DNA from: Erpobdella octoculata
Lineage: Eukaryota; Annelida; Clitellata; Hirudinida; Erpobdellidae
Direction of reading: 5' to 3'
Length of the DNA: 64,000 nt
NCBI GenBank assembly: GCA_963978895.1
Contig: OZ022246.1
Span: 16,412,549-16,476,548 of the forward strand
The translations under genes were made by a program, and so were the position numbers. Every line of letters begins with the position of its first letter. Position 1 is the first letter of the stretch. The notes beneath the pieces were generated by a model. The model was not told where the DNA came from, made no database searches, and saw only the letters and a list, made by a program, of their open reading frames with translations. Shown one piece after another: positions 42,589 through 55,111 of this stretch.

Positions 42589-42685
42589 ATATAGAGAAAA
42601 ATTATTTAGTGTAAATAAGTATTTTTTTCATTTTGATTTTCTTTTCGCGTCTTAAAACACATGGTGTAAAAGACTATAAACTATA

Positions 42686-42725
<40 letters not shown>

Positions 42726-42820
42726 TATTATTAATCTAATCAAAAGATTACGAAAAAGTGAAAAGACATTAGATATATTTTTAGATATATTCAAGTACAG
42801 ATAAGCAAAAGAAATTTAAA

Positions 42821-44156
42821 ATGGCAATTTCTATGCAGAAAGTTACTTCCAATTCAAAGAACGAAGAACCGATGGAGGAAAGAACGAATACTGTCGTGTT
42901 GGAAAACCAAAAACATGATGGAAACGTTTGGGAGACAGTGGGAAAAAAGAAAAAAAGAGTTCGAAGCGGAGAAATCACGGAGCAGCAAAGTGAACCAGCA
43001 AATAAACGCTTTCATGGAAATGCTGAACAATCTCCACGTACGGAAGTTCCACAAACGTCTGAAGCAGCCATGATTCAGATTCAAATTATTGAGGCCAAAA
43101 AACTTGTCGACCCATTTAAAGTGCAAAAATTCTTTGACACTTTATTTGGTCGAAAAGTAGAAATAAAAGCCCGAGGGTCCAGGTTAGGTGTGCTTGTCCT
43201 TTCGGCAAAAGAAAAAGAGAATGTTTTCTCTTTGTCCAAAATAGAAAACTACCCAGTTAAGGTATTCAAAACAAGACCCGAACCTGTTTCAAAGGTTGTC
43301 ATTACAGGGGTTCCCCTGGAACTGACAACCGAAGACATCAAGACATCGACCGGGAGTACAACTGCGTATCGAATTACGAAAAAAATAAAAGGAGTAGTGA
43401 GTACAACAACGGCTGTAATCCTTACATACCCCAAAGGCGAAGCACCGGAAAGAGTTAGATTCGCCTACTTAGTTTTTCGTACACGCCCCTATGTACAAGA
43501 ACCACTTCGTTGTTTCAAATGCAACGGTTTTGGTCACAAAGCAAAGGATTGCAGAAATGCAATTAAATGTCCACTTTGCACCAAAGATCATGGTTTCAAA
43601 TCATGTCCTGAGAAGGAAAAAGACAAAAAAGAACGCCCTCGTGTATGCGCAAGCTGTGGAAAGAACGGACATTGCACAGGAAGTAAGACCTGTCCAAAAT
43701 ATGTTTTCTCCATGAAAGTCAATTCAGCTGTTGCGAAAGAAGGTATTTCCTATGCTGCTGCCTTGAAAAAGGTTGTGTCAAAAAAACCTTATACCAAGAA
43801 AAATACAGCACAGAAAAAGCCAGAACAGATGTCCAAGGACACGCCAAAGAAGAGCGGTTCTGAAAAGAAAACGCCTGTCACACAAACTCCAAAAAAAAGA
43901 AAAGCAAGCTATTGCTGAAAACAAGGAAGAAGAAAAGAAAGCATCAAAGGATGAAAAAAAGACAGAAAAACGTGATGAACCAATGAGCATGCCAACGATA
44001 CAGGGGCTTGTCGAGGAGATTCAGGAAATAACAAAGGACATACCACAAATGCCCTTGGAAGCTGTAATGAAAGTCATTATAAAAATGTTCAATAACATCC
44101 TTAAATACAATGGCTTTCAGGCGTACCCTGGAGATATGGAGGTTTCCGAATCTTAA
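42821..44156 (+). pseudogene. Non-LTR ORF1, copy 2, frameshifted
   Basis: Identical to copy 1 ORF1 up to about residue 360, including the three zinc knuckles. An extra A in the run near 43891-43898 (eight A instead of T plus six A) then shifts the frame and stops it at 43918. The original frame continues 43899-44156. Confidence 0.85.
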
Positions 44157-44204
44157 AATTTGAATCCTCTAGGAAACGATATAAACCAGTTCAAAAAACC
44201 AAAC

Positions 44205-47200
44205 ATGGACAACAACATTACCATTTTACAGTGGAACTGTCAAAGTATTCGTGCAAGAGTCAACGAACTAAATATTTTTATCGGAAAAATGGAGAAGGTT
44301 CCCGACATCATTGCCCTGCAGGAAACATGGCTGAAAGAGGGCAATAACTTCAGTATTTCAGGATATAATATTGTCAGGCTGGATAGAGGTCGCCATCAAG
44401 GAGGAGGGGTCGCAACACTCCTCCGAGAAGGCATCTCATACACCTCGCAAACCATGGAACAAAACGAATATGAGTCACTACTTGTGACTATTTCTTCTGA
44501 AAAGGGATCAAACATCACCATTATCAATGCATACGTTCCACCAAATGCCAATCATCAAACACTGCTAACTACACTGGAAAAGTCATTCAGATATACCAAC
44601 TCAATTGTATTAGGTGACTTCAATGCATACTCTGTTGTTTTCGGTGCTGAAACTTCAGATAACAGAGGAAAATTAATTGAGAAATTGTTAGATCAGTATG
44701 GCCTTGTTGCCCTTTTTTCCGGATCAGGTACCCACCTGACTCCCAGCGGAAGGACAACCCCTATAGATTTAGCAATGTGCTCTCCCTCTTTATCTCAAAA
44801 AGCCTTGTGTAAGGTGTTAGATGAAAATCTGGGCAGTGACCACTACCCGGTTTTGATCACACTAAATAAAAAGGTTAATTACGAGGTAAACAACAGAAAG
44901 GTATGGAACCTGGAGAAAGCCGATTGGTACAAATACCAACGGCTTTCAACAGGAATGTTCAATGAACTCCAAACTTTCACAAATGTTGACGAAGCAACAA
45001 ACCTGTTAACGCAAGGTCTGAACAAAGCAGCCATAGCTTCAATACCAACCAAAAATGGAAGACGATCAGGACTTAGGCCAGTACCATGGTGGAATGATGA
45101 ATGTGAAAGCGCAATCAAAGCAAGAAACAAAGCCTTATACTCACTTCGGAAAGAGTATACTACGACTGGCTTTGAACGGTATCGAGAACTCAAACAAATC
45201 GCACAGAAGATAGTGAGGACAGCAAAAGAGAACCATTGGCGAACATTCTGTAGCTCTCTTAACTCACACTCTAGTCAGACTACCATGTGGAAAGCGGTGA
45301 AAAATATGGTCCACACACATGCAGGTTTTAACGTTCCAGCGCTGAAACTGAATGAAAAGGAAACCGCTTATTCTGACAAAGACAAAGCGAATGCGTTAGC
45401 AACTGCCATCGCAAAAAACTCATCAGACAAAAATCTTGACCTAAGATTTATTCAAAGGAAAGAGGCTCTGAAAAGAGAAATTACCTTTACCATCAGATCT
45501 GGCTTTTCTTGCGAAAACGACCCACATGATTTAAACACAGAAATTTCCTTAAAAGAATTTACGGAAGCTCTGATGCAGAGTGCAAACGGCAAATCTCCAG
45601 GTCCAGACAATCTCTGCTATGAGATGTTAAGACAAATTGACGAGATAGGTCTCAATAAGCTCTTGGATCTTATAAACTTATCTTGGACCAAAGGAGAGGT
45701 AGCAAAACTATGGAAGCAATCCATAATTGTTCCGCTACTAAAACCGGGAAAAAATTCTGCAGACACCAACTCATATCGACCCATTTCCCTAACATCTTCA
45801 TTGTGCAAGATTACTGAAAGAATTATTGCAAATCGGTTAAGGTTCTACCTGGAGCAAAATAATCTCTTAAATCGTGAACAATCAGGCTTTAGAAAAGGAA
45901 GAGGATGCACAGATCACATCCTTAGACTACAAAACGATATTAAACGCTCGATGTGGAATAAGGGTGGGACACTGGCGGTCTTTCTGGACTTAGAAAAAGC
46001 CTTCGATCTAATGTGGCGAGAGGGGCTTTTGTTGAAGCTTGAAAAGCTTGGTGTCAGAGGAAAGATTTTAAAATGGATCCATAGCTTCTTGAATAATCGA
46101 GAGGCCATGGTTCGTGTGGGATCCACGTTGTCAGACCCGGTATTGTTGGAAAATGGTACCCCGCAGGGTTCTGTCCTGAGCCCCCTTTTGTTCATTGTTA
46201 TGATGAGCGACATCCCTTGTCAAGAAATCCATGGAATTCGGACATCTATATTTGCGGACGATGTAGCGATATGGATTTCAGGAAAAGACCCACATACTAT
46301 GCGAAACTGCTTACAGACTCGATTAAACGAAATCCAAACATTCTTCCTCAATTGGGGATTCAAACTGTCAACCGAGAAATCGGTAGCAGTCTGTTTTACA
46401 AAATACAATGAATTCCGAACAAATTCCCTACCTATTTGTATGGATGACAAAAAAATCAGCTGGAAGAGCGAAGCTACATTTCTCGGTATAATATTTGACT
46501 CGAAATTAACCTGGAAAAAACACATTGATAAGATCGTTGATCGTTGCAAAAAAAGATTAAATATCATGCGATGCCTAACAGGACAAAGCTGGGGATGCGG
46601 CAAAGAAACACTGATGCTTTTCTACCGATGCGCCATACGGTCAGTGATGGAGTTTGGCTGCGAAGCATTTGACAGTGCATCAGAATCTCAAAAACAAAGA
46701 CTCGAGAAAATCCAATATAGTGCCTTAAAAACAGCTTGCGGGGCAATGGTTGGAACCAGTTTGGCCGCTCTACAAATAGAATGCGGAGATCCTCCACTCG
46801 ATATACGACGAAAGATGTTAATTACAAACCTTGCCACTAAAACCAAGATCATTCCAAACCATCCGACAAAAGACGTCTTTGTACCCCCCAGAGGTCAAGA
46901 AGGGGTTAAATGGCGATGGTTCTTTCACAGAAAAGTGAAAGAAGCTGAACATCCAGCAGCCAAAAGAACAGCGGCATTGAACAAAATAGTTGACAAATTC
47001 AACCCAGTCCCCTTAACTCCTTCTCTAACTCCACCATGGAAACTTATTCCACCTCTTTTTAACGAAGGGCTGGTGGGGTTAAAGAAGGATGATCCGTCAA
47101 TTGTCCAAAGAGCTAAGGAACTGATTGCTACATATACAGATTCGACACATATGTACACAGATGCATCTAAGATAGACAATGTAGCAGCTGTGGGAATTTA

Positions 47201-47990
47201 TATCCCGGAAAAAGATATGAAAATAGCTAAGAGAGTCACGAATGACGTTAGTATTTATACGGCTGAGCTAACAGCTATAAAATGCGGCTTGGAGTGGATG
47301 GCACAACCAGACGGTCCACATAAAATAGCCCTATTTACGGATTCATATAGCTCTATGATATCATTGAAAAATTCCGCAAATGCTCAAAAATCTGCTCTTG
47401 TGGAATCAGTCCTAACACTAGCATCCAACCTCTCAAAAGAAGGGAAAACAATTACCCTGATTTGGGTACCTAGCCACGTGGGCATACGTGGAAATGAAAT
47501 GGCAGACTGCCTTGCCAAAGAAGCCACCAAACATCCCGAAATAGAGATTAAGATTATGCCAGAGATATTTGACATAAAAAGAACAATACGCAGAGAGCTT
47601 TTGAGCGAGTGGCAGACCAGATGGGACTCTGCTCAAGAAAGTCGACACTACTGGTCTCTCGAAAAAAAAGTCTCAAATAAAATTAAATTCAAGACAACAA
47701 ACAGAAAAAAGGAAGTCATCATTTCCCGACTCCGACTTGGAAAGTGTCGGCTGAAACAAAATTTGAAGAGAATGAATCTTCATGAGACAGGTTTGTGCGA
47801 AACCTGCGGAACAGAGGAAACAATCGAGCACTGGTTGCTGCACTGCGAAGAAACGACACAACTAGGAATGGAACTTGGGAACTTTTGTAAAAGGATCCAA
47901 AAACCAACTACACTCCAAACCATACTGAACTCGGAAATATGCCACGACATCATCTATAAATGGATACAAAATAATCCTAAAGAACTGTAA
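44205..47990 (+). CDS. Non-LTR ORF2 (endonuclease-RT-RNase H), copy 2
   Basis: Same 1261-residue protein as copy 1. I can see only a handful of differences over the open frame, such as Glu to Gly near its start, Ile to Met in QTMEQ, Ser to Thr in SWTKGE, Glu to Lys in EIKIMP and Asn to Ser in LLSEWQ. FADD, GSDHYP and RNase H Asp/Glu residues are retained. Since ORF1 is broken, mobility would need ORF1 protein from another copy. Confidence 0.9.
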   Translation: MDNNITILQWNCQSIRARVNELNIFIGKMEKVPDIIALQETWLKEGNNFSISGYNIVRLDRGRHQGGGVATLLREGISYTSQTMEQNEYESLLVTISSEKGSNITIINAYVPPNANHQTLLTTLEKSFRYTNSIVLGDFNAYSVVFGAETSDNRGKLIEKLLDQYGLVALFSGSGTHLTPSGRTTPIDLAMCSPSLSQKALCKVLDENLGSDHYPVLITLNKKVNYEVNNRKVWNLEKADWYKYQRLSTGMFNELQTFTNVDEATNLLTQGLNKAAIASIPTKNGRRSGLRPVPWWNDECESAIKARNKALYSLRKEYTTTGFERYRELKQIAQKIVRTAKENHWRTFCSSLNSHSSQTTMWKAVKNMVHTHAGFNVPALKLNEKETAYSDKDKANALATAIAKNSSDKNLDLRFIQRKEALKREITFTIRSGFSCENDPHDLNTEISLKEFTEALMQSANGKSPGPDNLCYEMLRQIDEIGLNKLLDLINLSWTKGEVAKLWKQSIIVPLLKPGKNSADTNSYRPISLTSSLCKITERIIANRLRFYLEQNNLLNREQSGFRKGRGCTDHILRLQNDIKRSMWNKGGTLAVFLDLEKAFDLMWREGLLLKLEKLGVRGKILKWIHSFLNNREAMVRVGSTLSDPVLLENGTPQGSVLSPLLFIVMMSDIPCQEIHGIRTSIFADDVAIWISGKDPHTMRNCLQTRLNEIQTFFLNWGFKLSTEKSVAVCFTKYNEFRTNSLPICMDDKKISWKSEATFLGIIFDSKLTWKKHIDKIVDRCKKRLNIMRCLTGQSWGCGKETLMLFYRCAIRSVMEFGCEAFDSASESQKQRLEKIQYSALKTACGAMVGTSLAALQIECGDPPLDIRRKMLITNLATKTKIIPNHPTKDVFVPPRGQEGVKWRWFFHRKVKEAEHPAAKRTAALNKIVDKFNPVPLTPSLTPPWKLIPPLFNEGLVGLKKDDPSIVQRAKELIATYTDSTHMYTDASKIDNVAAVGIYIPEKDMKIAKRVTNDVSIYTAELTAIKCGLEWMAQPDGPHKIALFTDSYSSMISLKNSANAQKSALVESVLTLASNLSKEGKTITLIWVPSHVGIRGNEMADCLAKEATKHPEIEIKIMPEIFDIKRTIRRELLSEWQTRWDSAQESRHYWSLEKKVSNKIKFKTTNRKKEVIISRLRLGKCRLKQNLKRMNLHETGLCETCGTEETIEHWLLHCEETTQLGMELGNFCKRIQKPTTLQTILNSEICHDIIYKWIQNNPKEL

Positions 47991-48128
47991 ATATAGAGAA
48001 AAATTATTTAGTGTAAATAAGTATTTTTTTTTCATTTTGATTTTCTTTTCGCGTCTTAAAACACATGGTGTAAAAGACTATAAACTATAATAAAAAAAAA
48101 AAAAAAAAAAAAAAATTGTATTATTAAT

Positions 48129-48296
48129 AACTCCGCCTTGCTTTTGCAAGCCAGTCCCAAGCCTGGAGAAAGGAGGAGGGGAAAGTTAAAAAGATCAAAT
48201 TAAGATCCACGACAGGAAGTACTTAGGTGTTTCCAACATACAGCCATTTTAGTCTTAAAACACCTGGTGTAAAGGACTATAAACTATTACAATAAA
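48129..48296 (+). mobile_element. Related non-LTR element, 3' end only (copy 3)
   Basis: 168-bp 5'-truncated tail: CTCCGCCTTGC, CACGACAGGAAGTACTTAGG, CACCTGGTGTAAAGGACTAT, flanked on both sides by TTGTATTATTAAT. The end resembles the 3' end of the full copies (CACATGGTGTAAAAGACTAT). Confidence 0.85.
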
Positions 48297-48309
48297 TTGT
48301 ATTATTAAT

Positions 48310-48492
48310 AAATCTCCGCCTTGCATTTGCAAGCCAGTCCCAAGCCTGGAGAAAGGAGGAGGGAAAAGTTAAAAAGAACAAATTATGATCCACGACAGGA
48401 AGTACTTAGGTGCTTCCTACATACAGCCAGCCATTTCAGTCTTAAAAACACCTGGTGTAAAGGACTATAAACTATTATTAAAAAAAAAAAAA
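48310..48492 (+). mobile_element. Related non-LTR element, 3' end only (copy 4)
   Basis: Second 5'-truncated tail, about 90 percent similar by eye to copy 3, ending in poly-A and TTGTATTATTAAT (48493-48505). Confidence 0.85.
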
Positions 48493-48547
48493 TTGTATTA
48501 TTAATAAGTGATTGGTTATTACTATTATACTCAGTGCTTGACTTACA

Positions 48548-51500
48548 GTGAACAATGCCAGCAAAACGCCAAAGTGTGAATCACAATCACAAGAGGCACG
48601 ACAAAGCCAGCAACTATATCAAGAATTCTTATCTGATGCGTACCTTCGTCTAGCATTTCAGTATGAGCCGGATATTGAATATTACTCTCATTTGAAAGTG
48701 AGGATTGGTGCTATGGACAAGGAATGTCCCCATTGCCATGCACCTAAGTTCAAAAATGAGTCAGCTGGGATGTGTTGCACATAAGGAAAAGTGCAACTAC
48801 AAAAAATTGAAACACCGCCTGAACCATTGTACGGCTTACTTATCGGTACACATCCAGTTTCAAACCTGTTCCTGAAGTCCATTCGCACATTCAATTCATA
48901 TTTCCAAATGACATCATTCGGAGCAACAGAAATAGTTCACAATAATGCAGCAAATGGTCAAAAATACTATTCAACATTCAAGATCAAAGCCAAGTGTATC
49001 ACCAAGTAGGCGCATTGCTGCCAATGCCTAACGAACCACATAAATTTTTACAAATCTTCTTCATGGGCGGTGAGAACCATGAACGCGCACTCGCCAATCG
49101 CGTGAATGCACGTTGCGGCTACAATAACCTTACTTCACCTTATGCCAGGCACATCGTCAGCGATTTGGACGTTCTATTGAACGAGCACAATTAATTATTA
49201 AAATTCCTCAAATCACACATGCACAAATTAGAAAGTGACAATCACGCTATTGTCATCAATCCTGATAAAACACCAGCTGGAGAGCACATACGTAGATTCA
49301 ATGCGCCTGTTGTTGACGACGTTGCTGGAATCATAGTTGGCGATTGTACATCTACACGAGAAATCGTGATTCGAAGAAGAAATAATAATCTTGAGTTCAT
49401 TGCTGACACACACCTCATACGATGCTCTACAATATCCGCTAATTTTCTGGAAGGGACAAGACGGATATTGCATAAACATTAAACAACGAGATCCCGTCAC
49501 AGGAGCCGAAACAAACAAGAAAGTTAGCTCAATGGATTTTTATGCGTATCATCTGATGATTCGACAAAGTCAGGACAACCTCATTCTGTGATGTCGTGAG
49601 CTTTGCCAACAATTCACGGTTGACATGTACGTGAAGATAGAGAGCGAAAGACTGTAATACCTACGATATAGTCAACAAAAGCTGCGTGCGGAAGAATACA
49701 TTCACTTGTGAGACGCTATTATTAACAACGCCGACACCGCTGAAGTTGGTAACTCTATTATACCACCATCATCGTATGTAGGCAGTCCACGTCACATGCA
49801 AGAATACATACAGGATGCTATGACTTTCGTGCGAGAATATGGACGACCGTGTTTATTTATCCCGTTTACATGTAATCCAAAATGGCAGGAGATTACATCT
49901 TTGTTATTGCCAGGCCAAAATGCAATACATCGTCATGACATTACAGCACGTGTGTTCAAACAACAGTTGAAGTCTTTAATAAGCTTCATTACAAAATTAC
50001 ATGTTTTCGGTCCCACACATTGCTGGATGTATTCGGTTGAATGGCAGAAGCGAGGATTATCTCATGCACACATTTTAATTTGGTTAATCAACAAAATACG
50101 TCCTGAGGAAATCGATAGTATAATTTCTGCAGAAATTCCAGATCCCTCTACTGATCAACTACTGTTCGATATTGTTACAACAAACATGATTCACGGCCCA
50201 TGCGGTAATCTCAATCATTTATCGCCTTGCATGGCAAATGAAAATTGTAGAAAACATTTTCCTAAAGATTTCAATAACGATACGATCACAAATGTTGACG
50301 GATATCCAATATATCGTCGAAGAAATATCGATAATGGCAGACAATCATTTTAAAAAAAATTCAACAACGCAGACATCGACATTGACAATCGTTGGGTGGT
50401 ACCTATTCGCCTCTGCTTAGCAAAACATTTAGTGCTCATATTAATGTTGAGTTCTGTAGTTCGGTGAAAAGCATCAAATACATTTGCAAGTATGTGAATA
50501 AAGGTAGCGATATGGCTGTGTTTCGAATTGAAAATACCGATGTGAATGCTCGGTTGAATAACAACGACGAAATAACTCTCTACCAAATGGGCGGTACATT
50601 AGCTCCAATGAAGCTGTCTTGCGTATCTTTGGTTTCCCAATTCATGAATGGGATCCAGCAGTTATACATTTAGCTATCCATCTTGAAAATGGCCAGCGCG
50701 TATTTTTTACGAACGAAACAGCAATTGATCGGGCTATAAATCCACCAAAAACTACACTCACCGAATTTTTCAAATTGTGTAATCGTGTGGATACTTTCGG
50801 TGCCTTTGCACGAAGACTATTTTATTCGAAAGTACCACGCTATTTCACATGGGATCAAACGAAAAAATGGATGTCCCGCAAGCAAGGAACACCAGTTGAT
50901 GCGTGCCCCCGGTTTATTCAAATCAAACACTTTGGGTCGAGTATATACAGTCAATCCAAGGCAGACTGAGTGCTTCTATCTGCGACTGTTGTTGGTTAAT
51001 GTCACTGGCCCATTGTCATTTCAAGATATACGCAAAGTGAATGGACAACAGTATCCAACGTATAAAGTGCATGCCTCGCACTCGGTTTGCTAGAAGATGA
51101 CAACCAGTGGAACGATATGCTTGCTGAAGCAGCATTAAACTATACAGCAACACATATTCGTCTACTATTCGCTATAGTATTGACTACATGTTTCCCGGCC
51201 CAAGCAGACACGTTGTGGGATAAGCACAAAGATTCAATGACTGATGATATTTTGCATCGACTTCGTACTCGGTGCAATGATCTATCGATAACATTCGCGA
51301 TGCTATGTACAATGAAGCATTGATTGCTATCGAGGATCTTTGCATTGTCATTGCCAATTTGCCAATCAGTCATTTCGGTATGCGTTCGCCAAATCGAAGA
51401 GCATCTGATTTAATGGACACGGAGATGGATCGTGAACTGCGGTACAATACTGTAGAAATGGCAGCGATTGTTACTCGCTATGTTCCACTAATGACTGATG

Positions 51501-52481
51501 AACAAAGAATCATTTACGACCGCATTATACTTGCAGTTTTGAAAGGACAAGGTGGATTCTTTTTTTTTGGATGCACCAGGTGGAACTGGGAAAACTTTTC
51601 TCATTTCTCTAATTCTCGCCAAAATACGATCAAATAATAGCATAGCTTTGGCCTTTGCATCGTCTGGAATTGCAGCAACTTTATTGGATGGAGGCAGAAC
51701 AGCTCATTCAGCCCTTAAGCTGCCACTGAATATTAAAAATAACCCAGATGCAATGTGCAACATAAAAAAGCAATCATCCATGGGATGCATTCATGGCACA
51801 CAAACATTCGCTTGAGGCGTTGAACAGGAAGATATAAAAAACAATGACAAACTATTTGGCGGCACTCTGTTACTTCTTTCAGGGGATTTCAGACAAACAC
51901 TTCCTGTCATTCACCGTTCAACTTACGCTGATGAAATCAATGCTTGCTTGAAATCATCGGCACTGTGGGGTTATGTTGAAAAAGTGCAGCTAAAAGTAAA
52001 CATGCGTGTTCAAATGCTTCAAGATCCATATGCCGACACATTCTCAAAACAATTGTTAGATATCGGTGATGGAAAAGTTGCTGTCCATCAAAATACTGGC
52101 TGCATAAAATTGCCAACTGATTTCTGCACAATTGTTAATTCGCAAAAGTCTCTCATTGACAGCGTATTTCCCGATTTACACACACAATACATGAATCATG
52201 AGTGGCTGGCAGAAAGTCATTTTGGCAGCAAAAAATGTGGACGTCAATGATTTAAATTTCAAGATACAGCAGTTGTTGCCAGGCGAATTGGCGTCATACA
52301 AATCGATTGATACAGTTTACGATGCCAGCGAAGCCGTAAATTATCCAACTGAGTTTTTGAACTCATTGGATTTGCCAGGCATGTCACCACATCATCTACA
52401 ACTTAAAGTTGGATCTCCGGTTATTCTACTTCGGAATTTGAACCCATCGCGGCTGTGCAATGGCACGCGATTAGTCAACTA

Positions 52482-52482
<1 letters not shown>
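48548..52482 (+). pseudogene. Helitron Rep/helicase (RepHel) remnant
   Basis: One protein spread over about a dozen frame changes. Order: CPHCHAPKFKNESAGMCC zinc region; LLPMPNEPHKFLQIFFMGGE; Rep (HUH) domain with FIPFTCNPKWQEI and the HUH motif HAHILIW near 50065; KYICKYVNKGSD; FPIHEWDPAVIHLAIHLENG; then a PIF1-type SF1 helicase with the Walker A GGTGKTF near 51580, LLLSGDFRQTLPVI near 51870 and GSPVILLRNLNPSRLCNGTR near 52410. Rep nicks and joins DNA in rolling-circle transposition; the helicase unwinds it. The frame is cut by (TA)n at 52484, losing the last helicase motif and the 3' end. Inactive. Confidence 0.9.

Positions 52483-52483
<1 letters not shown>

Positions 52484-52526
<43 letters not shown>
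52484..52526. repeat. (TA)n microsatellite
   Basis: About 21 TA units that truncate the Helitron gene. Confidence 0.95.
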
Positions 52527-52530
<4 letters not shown>

Positions 52531-52681
52531 GGCTTTATTGTGTTTTATTTTTGCTCTTAATTTTATTTATTTTCTTTCTATCTATGAGATTTAAGGGCTT
52601 CAATTTGTATGTACAATTCTTATTGACGAAAAACTAATACCTGTATCGACAAAAAAACTAACACCTACAATTCTTATGTTA
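52527..52681 (+). mobile_element. PLE 3'-tail fragment
   Basis: Matches the complement of 7985-8100, including GACGAAAAACTAATACCTGT and ACAATTCTTATGTTA, between two (TA)n arrays. Confidence 0.6.
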
Positions 52682-52701
52682 TATATATATATATATATAT
52701 A

Positions 52702-54173
52702 CTAGCAGTGCCCGTAGCGGCTTCGCTCGCATGAAATTAGAGAGTTTGAACCGTGCATCCATAGTAGAGATCAATTTTTTAGGTCTCGGCTCGGCCCGTC
52801 GACAACTTAGCCCAGCCCGTTTTAAAAACCCAAACTCCTGGCCCGGCACAGTCCGTCTGAATTAGGCCCGGCCCATTCTTACAGGCTTAGAAGTTCTATA
52901 TACTTGATGAAAAACTTCGGCCCGTCCCACCTTGACTTCAGGTTTGGCCCGGCCCAACTGAAGACCCTAAAATCACTAAAATATCTATATACTTGGTGAA
53001 AAACCTCGGCCCGTTCCACTTTGATTTAAGGTTTGGCCTGGCCCGTGTAGACTCTAAAATAACGGCTTGGCCCCGCCGGTGATAAACTGAACTTAGCTAC
53101 TTTTAACCGGCACAAAACTTCAAAATACTAATTTTTACATTTGTAGGACTTACAGTTTTTGAGTAGCAGTTATTTTGAAATCAAATAACCCTTTTTTCCA
53201 CCCCACATTTGATGTCCTGGAAACCAAATTTTTAAAAAAATGTTGCAACACTTATATCATAATTTTTTGAGTAAATACTAAATACTAATTTTGCCTTCTG
53301 TAGCATTCACAGTTTTTGAGTAGCAGTTACTTTAAAAACCAAAGAAACCTTTTTTCCACCCCACATTTGAGGTCCTGAAAACCAAAATTTCAAAAAATGG
53401 TGAAACACATATATCCTTATTTTTAGATTAGAAACTAAATACTAATTTTTACTTTTGTAGCATTAACAGTTTTTGAGTAGAAGCTACTTTAAAAACCAAA
53501 TAACCCAGTTTTCCAACCCACATTTGAGGTCCGGGAAACCAAATTTGTAAAATTGGTGAAACACGTATATCTTTATTTTTAGAAAAGAAACTAAATAATA
53601 ATTTTTACATCTGTGGTATTTACTGTTTTTGAGTAGCAGTTACTATAAAAGACAATTAGCCCTATTTTCCACCCCACATTTGAAGTCTTGGAAACCAAAT
53701 TTTCAAAAAATGCTAAAACACGTATTTCATTATTGTTGGAGTAGAAACTAAATACTAATTTTTACTCCTGTAGCATTAACAGTTTCTGAGTAGAAGCTAC
53801 TTTAAAAACCAAATAACCCAATTTTCCAACCCACATTTGAGGTCCGGGAAACCGAATTTTCAAAAAATGGTAAAACACGTATCTTTTTATTTTTCAAAAA
53901 GAATCTATATACCAAATTTCAAAAATATTTTTTAGAAAAAATGTTTAGAAAAAAGTTTGTTTTCCAGTTTTTTCCCCTCAGGAGCAAAATTTTCAAAAAT
54001 CCTTTCTTAGCGGATGTTTACGCTATAAAAGTAATATAAGTTCCAAATTTCACGTTCCTAGGATGAGGCGTTTGAGCTCGGCGTTGATTATCAGTCAGTC
54101 ATCTGTCAGTCAGTCAGTCAGTCAGTCAGTCAGTCAGTCAGTCAGTCAGGACATGTTCTTTTATATATATAGA
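52702..54173 (-). mobile_element. Helitron family 2, copy b
   Basis: Minus strand: starts TC at 54173, then TATATATAAAAGAACATGTC and (CTGA)n; ends GGGCACTGCTAG at 52702 after an AGCG-AAGC-CGCT hairpin. Both termini sit in TA arrays. The interior has about six 125-bp tandem units. Confidence 0.85.
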
Positions 54174-54192
54174 TATATATATATATATATAT

Positions 54193-54257
<65 letters not shown>
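54174..54257. repeat. (TA)n between head-to-head Helitrons
   Basis: About 42 TA units separating the 5' ends of copies b and c, which point away from each other. Confidence 0.95.
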
Positions 54258-54260
<3 letters not shown>

Positions 54261-54909
54261 ATATATATAAAAGAACATGTCCTGACTGACTGACTGACTG
54301 ACTGACTGACTGACTGACAGATCAAACGCCTCATCCTAGGAACGTGAAATTTGGAACTTATATTACTTTTATAGCGTAAACATCCGCTAAGAAAGGATTT
54401 TTGAAAATTTTGCTCCTGAGGGGACAAAACTGGAAAACAATCTTTTTTCTAAAACAATGTATATCTCGAAAACCAAAAATGAGAAGATATTGAAATTTTG
54501 TATATAGATTCTTTTTAAAAAATAAAAAGATACGTGTTTCACTATTTTTTGAAAATTCGGTTTCCCGGACCTCAAATGTGGGTTGGAAAATTGGGTTATT
54601 TAATTTTTAAAGTAGCTTCTACTCAAAAACTGTTACTGCTACAGGAGTAAAAATTAGTATTTAGTTTCTACTCCAAAAATAATGAAATACGTGTTTCCAG
54701 GAGTTCAAATGTGGGGTGGAAAATAGGGCTAATTGTCTTTTATAGTAACTGCTACTCAAAAACAGTAAATACCACAGATGTAAAAATTATTATTTAGTTT
54801 CTTTTCTAAAAATAAAGATATACGTGTTTCACCATTTTTTACAAATTTGATTTCCCGGACCTCAAATGTGGGTTGGAAAATTGGGTTATTTGGTTTTTAA
54901 AGTGGCTTC

Positions 54910-55097
54910 TGTTGAATATAGTTTTTGTTTTGCTTATAAATCGAACAGTTTATTTTATCTATTATTAATTGACCATTGTTCTTTTTATTCTATGTACTTC
55001 CGTCTTCCTTCTTTGTTGTTTCTCGAGTCGACATGTTGCTTTTAGTTGTGTACAATAAATTCGGGTTTTACTCTTAAATAAAGTATAAAACACAATA
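54910..55097 (+). repeat. Copia 5' LTR
   Basis: 188 bp, TGTTGAATATAG to AAACACAATA, identical by eye to the 3' LTR. Contains a TATA-poor promoter region and an AATAAA-like ACAATAAATTC stretch before the end. Confidence 0.92.
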
Positions 55098-55111
55098 GGT
55101 TATGGGCCCAG
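55098..55111 (+). promoter_or_regulatory. Primer binding site (initiator tRNA-Met fragment)
   Basis: GGTTATGGGCCCAG directly after the LTR is complementary to the anticodon arm of initiator tRNA-Met, the half-tRNA primer type known from Drosophila copia. Confidence 0.85.

Larger units (their letters stand above)
37333..42722 (+). mobile_element. Non-LTR retrotransposon, full-length copy 1
   Basis: 5.4 kb between two copies of TTGTATTATTAAT (37320-37332 and 42723-42735), with short 5' UTR, ORF1, ORF2, 3' UTR and poly-A. ORF2 has APE endonuclease, RT and RNase H, which places it among RNase H-bearing Jockey/I-type elements. All frames are open. Confidence 0.9.
42736..48115 (+). mobile_element. 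Non-LTR retrotransposon, full-length copy 2
   Basis: Tandem, same orientation as copy 1 and nearly identical, bounded by TTGTATTATTAAT at 42723-42735 and 48116-48128. ORF1 is frameshifted, ORF2 intact. Confidence 0.9.

Noticed and set aside
54106..54320. Telomere-like or regulatory (CAGT)n tracts
   Set aside because: They are the 5' regions of two inverted Helitron family 2 copies; the same tract starts the other copies.
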